Program-made: the position numbers and the translations under genes
NCBI GenBank assembly: GCA_050249835.1
Contig: JBFWPT010000085.1
Location: forward strand, 1-7,772
Direction of reading: 5' to 3'
Source: Miltoncostaea sp050249835
GTDB taxonomy: Bacteria; Actinomycetota; Thermoleophilia; Miltoncostaeales; Miltoncostaeaceae
DNA length: 7,772 nucleotides
The notes under the pieces: generated by a model
Told to the model about the DNA's origin: nothing
Database searches by the model: none
Seen by the model: only the letters and a program-made list of their open reading frames with translations
Part shown: positions 1 through 5,119 of the stretch, piece after piece
Layout: each line of letters starts with the position of its first letter
Numbering within the stretch: the stretch's first letter is position 1

Positions 1-1535
1 GGGGCCGTGGCGGCCAGGCGCACGAGGGCCGCGCCCTGGCCCGCGCCGAGGCCGACGACGGGGATCGCGATGCCCGAGGTGCCCGGGATCGCGGGGAAGC
101 TGGCGGCGCCGTCCTCGTCCCAGAGGGCCAGGGCGGCGGCGCCGGCGTCCGCCGCGCGGGCGGCCGTCTCGGCGAGCGGCGCCTGGCCGCGGGCGACGAC
201 CACGAGGGCGCCGGCCACCCGGCTCGAGCCGTCCGGGCCGAGGAAGTCCTCCGGGGCCCCGCCCTGGGAGATGCCGGCCTCGTCGCGCAGCACCACGACC
301 GGCAGGCCGGTCGCGACGGTCTCCGCGCCCATCAGGGGCAGCGGGCCGAGCCGCGCGGCGGCGGGGCCGAGGCGCGCGTCGACATGGGCGGTGCGCGGCG
401 CCTGTGCGGCGGAGACGCCCCCCACGGCGATGACCGTCTCACCCGCGGCGAGGCTCCCCACCGTGCCGGGGCGGGTGAAGCTCGGCCCGTCGTTGCCGGA
501 CGGGACCACCACGGTCGCGCCGGCGCGGTCGGCGGCCTCCGCGGCCTGCGCCACCGGGTCCACGCCGGCGCCCTGGAAGCCCGCGGCGAGGCCGATGAGG
601 ATGACCTCGGCGGTGTCCGACGGGTCGCCGTTCCGGTCCGGGTCCACCGCCCGCTCCAGCGCGGCGAGCACCCGGTCCGTGCGCGCCAGCGGCCGCAGGC
701 GGCCACCGACGGCCTCCCGGGCGAGCACCCGGTACGACAGCAGGCGCGGGACGTCCGCCGCCGGCAGGCCCTCCAGGGCCGCGGAGCGCAGCACCAGGCT
801 CGCCATCTGCGTGCCGTGGGCGTCGGCGGCGGGGTCGGCCGGGTCCGGCGACGGGTCGTCGTCGCCGCCCACCAGGTCGGCGCCGCCGATGATCGGGAAG
901 GTCGGCCCGATGCCCCCGCCGAGCCACGGGTGGGAGGCGTCGACGCCGCCGTCGATCAGCGCGATGTGGGCCGGGCCGGCCGGCGAGGCGGCGGTGTCGG
1001 GCGGCGCCCCGCCCCCGGGGGCGGCCGACGGCTGCGGCGGCGACCCGCCGGCCTGGGCCGGCGCGAGGAACCCGACCGGGACGACGGCCGTGACCTCCGG
1101 GAGGGCCGCCAGGGCCTCCAGGCGCCCGGCGGGCAGGCGCACCGCGACGGCGTTGACGAGCACCCGGTAGCGGAACGTGACCGTTGCGCCGAGGCTCTCC
1201 AGCACCGGCGTCAGCTCCGCCTGGTCGGCCGCGATGGCCGCGGCGGCCGCGGCGCGGTCGCCCGGATCGGCGGCGACGGCGGCCGGGCCGTCCAGCATCA
1301 GGATCACGGACTCGGTGTCGCCCGGCGTGGGGAGCTGCGGGGCGCGGAAGGCCTCCAGGCTCCCCGCCCAGGCCGAGGCCGCGTCGAGCGCGGCGGCGCG
1401 CGCGGCCTCCGGGTCGGGGCCGGTGAGGGATGGCGCGGTCGCCGGGCCCTGCGCGGCCGCGAGGGCCGGGACGGTCAGGGCGGCGGCGCCGGCGGCCAGC
1501 AGCAGCCGGGCGCGGCGGGGGCGGCGGGCGCTCAC
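1..1535 (-). CDS. Secreted subtilisin-like serine protease (S8 family), 3' part beyond window
   Basis: The frame opens with GTG at 1535 and stays open for 511 codons to the window edge, so the C-terminus is missing. The N-terminus has an Arg-rich start, a hydrophobic Leu/Ala core and an ALA-type cleavage site near residues 25-28, which predicts export. Residues about 75-152 look like an inhibitor I9-type propeptide. The catalytic domain follows: Asp195 in LIDGGVD, His240 in DAHGTQMAS and the oxyanion Asn348 in VPSGNDG. Residues about 400-511 resemble a protease-associated (PA) insertion, which in this family sits between the Asn and the catalytic Ser. The Ser (GTSxA box) should lie off the left edge. 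The first motif reads D-G-G instead of the common D-T/S-G. The GTG overlaps the tsaD stop (GTGA), and a G-rich stretch (1544-1549) lies 8 nt upstream. Substrate is unknown. The family call is firm; activity cannot be judged without the Ser. Confidence 0.9.
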   Translation of the reverse strand, partial: MSARRPRRARLLLAAGAAALTVPALAAAQGPATAPSLTGPDPEAARAAALDAASAWAGSLEAFRAPQLPTPGDTESVILMLDGPAAVAADPGDRAAAAAAIAADQAELTPVLESLGATVTFRYRVLVNAVAVRLPAGRLEALAALPEVTAVVPVGFLAPAQAGGSPPQPSAAPGGGAPPDTAASPAGPAHIALIDGGVDASHPWLGGGIGPTFPIIGGADLVGGDDDPSPDPADPAADAHGTQMASLVLRSAALEGLPAADVPRLLSYRVLAREAVGGRLRPLARTDRVLAALERAVDPDRNGDPSDTAEVILIGLAAGFQGAGVDPVAQAAEAADRAGATVVVPSGNDGPSFTRPGTVGSLAAGETVIAVGGVSAAQAPRTAHVDARLGPAAARLGPLPLMGAETVATGLPVVVLRDEAGISQGGAPEDFLGPDGSSRVAGALVVVARGQAPLAETAARAADAGAAALALWDEDGAASFPAIPGTSGIAIPVVGLGAGQGAALVRLAATA

Positions 1536-2554
1536 GCGGCGATCCCCCCGGGCGGGGCGGTGGCGACGGCGTCGGCGGCGAGGTAGCCGGGCCAGGGGAT
1601 CTCGTCGGTGAACTGGGCGGCGGCGCCGATCATGGCGGCGTTGTCCGTGCAGAGGGCGCGGTCCGGGACCGCCAGGCGCAGGCCGGCGGCCGCGGCGCCC
1701 TCGGCCACCAGCCCCCGGAGGCGCCCGTTGGCCGCCACGCCGCCGCCGAGCGAGACGGCGGGCACCCCGGCGTCGACCGCGGCCGCGATCAGCCGGTCCG
1801 CCAGGGGGCGCACGACGGCCTCCTGGTAGGAGGCGGCCAGGTCGGCCCGCTCCTCCTCCGCCAGAGGCTCGTCGCCGCGCTCGCGCACCGCGTAGAGCAG
1901 GGCGGTCTTGACGCCGGCGTAGGAGAAGTCGCGCACCCCCGCGCCGCGGAGGCCCACCGGGAACTCGTGGGCGGTCCGCGAGCCGGTGGACGCGAGCCGC
2001 TCCAGCGCCGGGCCACCGGGGTACGGCAGCCCGAGCAGGCGGGCGCCCTTGTCGATTGCCTCGCCGGCGGCGTCGTCGATGGTCTGGCCGAGCAGCTCGG
2101 GCTCGCGCAGGTCCCGCACCAGGTCGAGCCGCGTGTGGCCGCCCGAGGCGACCAGGCTCACGAAGGGCGGGTCGAGCGCGACGGGGTCGAGCCAGGAGGC
2201 CGCGATGTGGCCGTGCAGGTGGTCCACCATCACCAGGGGCTTACGCGCCGCGTAGGCGATGGCCTTCGCGGTCGCCACCCCGATCAGCAGCGCCCCGATG
2301 AGGCCGGGGCGGGCCGTGACCGCCACGGCGCGGACGTCCGGCAGGCCGAGGCCCGCGGCCTCGAGCGCGGCGTCGACGACCCCGTTGACGGTGCCCAGGT
2401 GGTGCCGGGCGGCGACCTCGGGCACGACCCCGCCGTAGGGGGCGTGCAGGTCGGCCTGCGAGGCGACGACGTTGGACAGGATGCGCCGCCCGTCGACCAC
2501 CGCCGCGGCGGTCTCGTCGCAGGACGTCTCGATGGCGAGGATGGGATCGGTCAT
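1532..2554 (-). CDS. tsaD: tRNA N6-adenosine threonylcarbamoyltransferase TsaD
   Basis: TsaD transfers the threonylcarbamoyl group from threonylcarbamoyl-AMP to A37 of ANN-decoding tRNAs, giving t6A, and works with TsaB and TsaE in the cytoplasm. The 340-residue product has normal family length. It begins with the ASKHA-fold strand LAIETSCDETA (residues 6-16). The metal-binding pair His112 and His116 lies in HLHGH, followed by SGGHT (137-141), the LGQTIDDAAGEAIDK nucleotide loop (155-169), GGGVAANGRLR (270-280) and the metal ligand Asp304 in CTDNAAMIG. No key residue appears to be missing. ATG at 2554 overlaps the rimI stop as ATGA, and a GGAGG lies 13 nt upstream (2568-2572). A longer in-frame opening upstream runs through rimI and is only its shadow. 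The stop overlaps the protease start by 4 bp. The complete motif set makes the call very secure. Confidence 0.97.
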   Translation of the reverse strand: MTDPILAIETSCDETAAAVVDGRRILSNVVASQADLHAPYGGVVPEVAARHHLGTVNGVVDAALEAAGLGLPDVRAVAVTARPGLIGALLIGVATAKAIAYAARKPLVMVDHLHGHIAASWLDPVALDPPFVSLVASGGHTRLDLVRDLREPELLGQTIDDAAGEAIDKGARLLGLPYPGGPALERLASTGSRTAHEFPVGLRGAGVRDFSYAGVKTALLYAVRERGDEPLAEEERADLAASYQEAVVRPLADRLIAAAVDAGVPAVSLGGGVAANGRLRGLVAEGAAAAGLRLAVPDRALCTDNAAMIGAAAQFTDEIPWPGYLAADAVATAPPGGIAA

Positions 2555-3045
2555 GCGAACGCGGTGTCCTCCGGGCCGCCGCCACGCCACATGATGATCG
2601 CGTCCTCGCCGTTGTCCGAGTAGTAGCCCGGGCGGATGCCGTGCTCCAGGAAGCCCTTCGTGCGGTAGAGGTGTATCGCGGATGCGTTCGAGACGCGCAC
2701 CTCGAGCGTGTAACCGAGGTGCGGCCGGCCGCCGGCGCGCTCGAACAGGGCGTCGATCAGGCGCCCGCCGATGCCCTGGCCCCGGTGCGCCTCGCGCACG
2801 ACGACGTTGAGGATGTGCCAGACGTCGGCGTAGCGGGAGACCATGATGTAGCCGAGCACGTCGCCGCCCCGGTCGGCGACCAGGTCGATCGTTCCCGGCC
2901 GCCCCAGCTCGGACAGGAACATCGCCCGCGTCCACGGCGTGGCCGACGACGCGGCCTCGATGACCATCACCTGGGGCACGTCGCCCCGGCGCATGTCCCG
3001 CACCTTCACCGCCGGGGGCGCCGGCGGCCGCTTGCCGCGCGGCAT
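2551..3045 (-). CDS. rimI: Ribosomal-protein-alanine N-acetyltransferase RimI (GNAT)
   Basis: This is a GNAT acetyltransferase of the RimI type, which acetylates the N-terminal alanine of ribosomal protein bS18 and, in some bacteria, other N-termini, using acetyl-CoA. The 164-residue product has the pyrophosphate-binding motif A, HRGQGIGG (87-94), after the strand ILNVVV. LEVRVSNASAIHLY follows, containing Glu115 and Tyr127, which match the catalytic pair of E. coli RimI in spacing (12 residues). A basic, proline-rich tail of about 15 residues precedes the domain. An alternative start at Met18 has a GAAGGTG-like sequence upstream. I keep the first ATG because it lies 1 nt after the tsaB stop. 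The position between tsaB and tsaD is the usual actinobacterial arrangement. The true substrate in this organism is unknown. Confidence 0.92.
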   Translation of the reverse strand: MPRGKRPPAPPAVKVRDMRRGDVPQVMVIEAASSATPWTRAMFLSELGRPGTIDLVADRGGDVLGYIMVSRYADVWHILNVVVREAHRGQGIGGRLIDALFERAGGRPHLGYTLEVRVSNASAIHLYRTKGFLEHGIRPGYYSDNGEDAIIMWRGGGPEDTAFA

Positions 3046-3046
3046 C

Positions 3047-3769
3047 TCAGGCGTCCGCCGGGGCGAGGGCGGCGCGGCGGTTGACCTCGGCGTCCGGCAG
3101 GCGGGCGTAGACCGGGCGGGCGGGCACCCCGGCGCCAGCGCGGACGCGGCGCACCAGGCCCGCGGCGCTCGCCCGGTGGCGGGCGGAGCCCGGCGGGGGC
3201 GACCGGAACCCGGCGAGGTGCTCCCCCGCGGCGGCGAGCCCCTCCCCGCCCGTCACGACGGGGTCGCCGAGGGCCCTCAGCGCGGCGGCGAACTCCGCGG
3301 GCGGCGCGGCGAGCGGGGCGATGACCTCGTCCAGGCCGCCGTCGGCGCGCAGCCGGTAGGCCGCCGCGAACAGCTCCCGGCGGCGGGCGTCGAGGACCGG
3401 CGCGACGACGGTGCCCGCGTCCTCCCCCTCGCCCAGCCCCAGCGCGATGCCCTCCAGGGACGAGGCCCCGGTCACCGGCACGGCGAGCGCCTGCCCCAGC
3501 CCGAGCGCGGTCGCCAGCCCGATGCGCAGCCCGGTGAAGCCGCCCGGCCCGACGCCGACGACCACCTCCCCGATGTCCTGCACGTCGTGGCCCGCCGCGC
3601 GGAGCAGCCCGTGGGCGGCCTCCAGCACGCGCCGGCCGGAGCCGGGCTCGGGCGCGAGCCAGAGCTCGGCCAGGGTGTCGTCACCGCGGACGAGCGCCAG
3701 GCTCGGGCTCGCGGTGGATGTGTCGAGCGCGAAGGTCGGCAAGCTCTCGGCCGAGAAGCCCGTGGTCAT
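3047..3769 (-). CDS. tsaB: t6A biosynthesis protein TsaB (TsaD partner, inactive paralogue)
   Basis: TsaB is the ASKHA-fold scaffold that dimerises with TsaD and is required for t6A37 synthesis; it has no transferase activity of its own. The product has 240 residues. ALDTSTASPSLAL (14-26) is the opening strand pair, GVGPGGFTGLRIGLATALG (72-90) is the hallmark TsaB stretch, VLDARRRELFAAAY (125-138) follows, and the end YARLPDAE (221-228) is typical. The chosen ATG (3769) gives about 11 residues before the conserved core and overlaps tsaE by 89 bp. A TTG at codon 10 (3742) would give a more usual N-terminus and reduce the overlap to 62 bp. Neither start has a convincing Shine-Dalgarno. The TGA stop is 1 nt before the rimI ATG, so coupling is likely. 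Identity is secure; the exact start is not. Confidence 0.94.
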   Translation of the reverse strand: MTTGFSAESLPTFALDTSTASPSLALVRGDDTLAELWLAPEPGSGRRVLEAAHGLLRAAGHDVQDIGEVVVGVGPGGFTGLRIGLATALGLGQALAVPVTGASSLEGIALGLGEGEDAGTVVAPVLDARRRELFAAAYRLRADGGLDEVIAPLAAPPAEFAAALRALGDPVVTGGEGLAAAGEHLAGFRSPPPGSARHRASAAGLVRRVRAGAGVPARPVYARLPDAEVNRRAALAPADA

Positions 3770-4205
3770 CGGGGTCCCGGGCCGTCAACAGTACCAGCCG
3801 GGCGTCGCCGCCCCCGTGGCGCAGCTCCAGGGCGAAGCGCTCCGGCGGCAGGGCCTCCAGCACGGCGTCCGGCCACTCCACGAACGCGACGGCATGGCCC
3901 GCCACGGCGTCGGCCAGGAGCTCCGCCTCCTCGGCGTCCGGCCCCGAGAGCCGGTAGGCGTCCATGTGCGCGAGGTCCACGTCCCGGCCGCGGTGCCGCT
4001 GGGCCACCGTGAAGGTGGGGCTCGTCACCGGGCCCTCCACGCCCAGCTCGCGGGCCACCGCGCGCACAAGGGTGGTCTTGCCGGCGCCCAGCTCCCCGCG
4101 CAGCAGCACGAGGTCGCCCGGCCGCAGCAGGCGCGCCAGCAGCGCCCCGAGGGCCGCCGTGTCCTCCGGTCCGTCGCTGGTCCAGGTGAGCGGCCCGTCG
4201 CTCAG
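3681..4205 (-). CDS. tsaE: t6A biosynthesis ATPase TsaE, probable CTG start
   Basis: TsaE is the P-loop ATPase that binds TsaB-TsaD and supports multiple rounds of t6A formation. The frame shows Walker A GELGAGKTT (37-45), the switch-like TSPTFTVAQ (61-69), HMDAYRL with Asp82, and FVEWPD (108-113) with the conserved Glu and Trp, in the family order. No ATG, GTG or TTG lies at a sensible place. The frame stays open far upstream inside the glycosylase gene with no start codon in the preceding roughly 40 codons, and the first GTG downstream is just before the P-loop and would remove the N-terminal helix. CTG at 4205-4203 gives a normal N-terminus and overlaps the upstream TGA as CTGA, like the other junctions here. 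The product is then 174 residues, with an Arg/His-rich tail of about 30 residues (from about 144) encoded over the start of tsaB. Automated annotation may miss or truncate this gene. Confidence 0.88.
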   Translation of the reverse strand: MSDGPLTWTSDGPEDTAALGALLARLLRPGDLVLLRGELGAGKTTLVRAVARELGVEGPVTSPTFTVAQRHRGRDVDLAHMDAYRLSGPDAEEAELLADAVAGHAVAFVEWPDAVLEALPPERFALELRHGGGDARLVLLTARDPDDHGLLGRELADLRARHIHREPEPGARPR

Positions 4206-4912
4206 AAGAGACCGAGCTGCTCGTCCGGCGCGGGCGCCACCGGGGACGGCGCGGCGGGGGCGGAGGCGGCGAGGGGCACGGGGACGTCCTCGCGCGGCGC
4301 GGGCCCGGTGGGGGCGTCCCCGGGGCGGCCGGCGGCGAGGAGCCCGGGGATGCGCGCGAAGTCGGCCTCCAGCGTCGTGAGCATGGCGCGCGTGTAGAGG
4401 GCGGCCGCCGGGTGGAAGAGCGGGTAGAGCAGCACGGGGTGCCCGCCCAGCTCGATGGGCAGCTCGTGGCCGTGGACCCGTGAGATGCCGTCCGGGCGGC
4501 CCGACAGGAGCTTGGTCGCGAAGTTGCCGAGCGTGCAGACGAGCTTCGGCCGCACGAGCGCGATCTGCCGGAAGAGGTGCGGCTCGCAGGAGCGGATCTC
4601 GGCCGGGGCGGGATCGCGGTTGCCGGGGGGCCGGCACTTGAGCACGTTGGCGACGAAGACGTCGTCGCGGGTGAGCCCGATGCCCTCCAGCAGGGTGGTG
4701 AGGAGCTTGCCGGACTGGCCGACGAACGGGATGCCCTGGACGTCCTCGTGGTAGCCGGGCGCCTCGCCGACGAACATGACGTCGGCGTCGAGATCGCCGC
4801 TGCCGACGACGACCTGGGTGCGCGTCGAGTGGAGCGCGCAGCGCGTGCAGGTGACCACCTCCCCGGCGTGGTACGCCTCGAGGGCGGCGCGTCGGTCGGC
4901 GGCCTCCGACAT
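4202..4912 (-). CDS. Family 4 uracil-DNA glycosylase ([4Fe-4S])
   Basis: The enzyme excises uracil from DNA, the first step of base excision repair after cytosine deamination or dUMP incorporation. The 236-residue product carries all four cluster cysteines: Cys22 and Cys25 (TCTRC), Cys93 (NVLKCRPPGNRDP) and Cys109. It also has the active-site motif GEAPGYHED (49-57), the FVGQSG loop (63-68) and the HPAAAL motif (167-172). The catalytic core ends near residue 190. An Ala/Pro-rich, probably disordered linker follows, ending in EQLGLF, which looks like a sliding-clamp-binding peptide. It is the first gene of the leftward operon. A TAGGCT box ends only 6 nt before its ATG, so the transcript may be leaderless. 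The stop overlaps the likely CTG start of tsaE. Family assignment is secure; I leave the symbol blank because naming (udg, udgA, UDG4) varies. Confidence 0.93.
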   Translation of the reverse strand: MSEAADRRAALEAYHAGEVVTCTRCALHSTRTQVVVGSGDLDADVMFVGEAPGYHEDVQGIPFVGQSGKLLTTLLEGIGLTRDDVFVANVLKCRPPGNRDPAPAEIRSCEPHLFRQIALVRPKLVCTLGNFATKLLSGRPDGISRVHGHELPIELGGHPVLLYPLFHPAAALYTRAMLTTLEADFARIPGLLAAGRPGDAPTGPAPREDVPVPLAASAPAAPSPVAPAPDEQLGLF

Positions 4913-4918
4913 GGCCCC

Positions 4919-4924
4919 AGCCTA
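4919..4924 (-). promoter_or_regulatory. Candidate -10 box of the glycosylase-tsa operon (possible leaderless mRNA)
   Basis: On the minus strand the hexamer TAGGCT, close to the actinobacterial -10 TANNNT form, ends 6 nt before the ATG at 4912. A transcript starting about 7 nt downstream would begin at or next to the A of the ATG. No strong -35 is seen: CTGTCC with a 15-nt spacer is the best and is weak. A poor Shine-Dalgarno (only GGGG within 7 nt) fits leaderless translation. This is inferred from sequence only. Confidence 0.4.
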
Positions 4925-4961
4925 TCGCCGGGTCCGGCCGGACAGCCCGGTCGCGGGATCC

Positions 4962-4991
4962 TTGTGGCGGCGCGCGGGACGGCGGTACACT
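4962..4991 (+). promoter_or_regulatory. Candidate housekeeping-type promoter of the pan operon
   Basis: TTGTGG (4962-4967) and TACACT (4986-4991) are separated by 18 nt, a plausible sigma-70-like -35/-10 pair in otherwise very GC-rich spacer. The start would fall near 4998-5000, giving a leader of roughly 120 nt if panC starts at 5120. It diverges from the candidate leftward -10 about 65 bp away. No operator is recognised. Confidence 0.45.
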
Positions 4992-5019
4992 GCCCGGGCC
5001 GTCAGCGCACAGCCCGGCA

Positions 5020-5035
5020 TCCCGCACAGGCGGGA
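5020..5035 (+). other. Small hairpin in the panC leader
   Basis: TCCCGC and GCGGGA form a perfect 6-bp stem around an ACAG loop, about 20 nt after the inferred transcription start and 85 nt before the chosen panC ATG. It is not followed by a U run, so it is not an intrinsic terminator. At this GC content a short perfect stem can arise by chance. I recognise no riboswitch family in the rest of the spacer (4992-5119), which holds only alternative in-frame GTG codons of panC. Confidence 0.25.
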
Positions 5036-5119
5036 GCTGGAGCGGAAGTGGCGCCGGGAGGGCGGTCCGCCGTGCGCGGGCCCGTCCCGCAGGTCCCGGG
5101 TCCGTGGCGACGGTCACGC

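Noticed and set aside
384..1586. Long plus-strand open frames over the protease gene
   Set aside because: They are antisense to the S8 frame with the same codon boundaries, are Arg/Gly-rich and low in complexity, and contain no recognisable motif. At this GC content stops are rare in every frame.
2555..2935. Upstream extension of the tsaD frame over rimI
   Set aside because: It reads as an Arg-rich shadow of rimI; conserved TsaD sequence begins at the ATG that overlaps the rimI stop.
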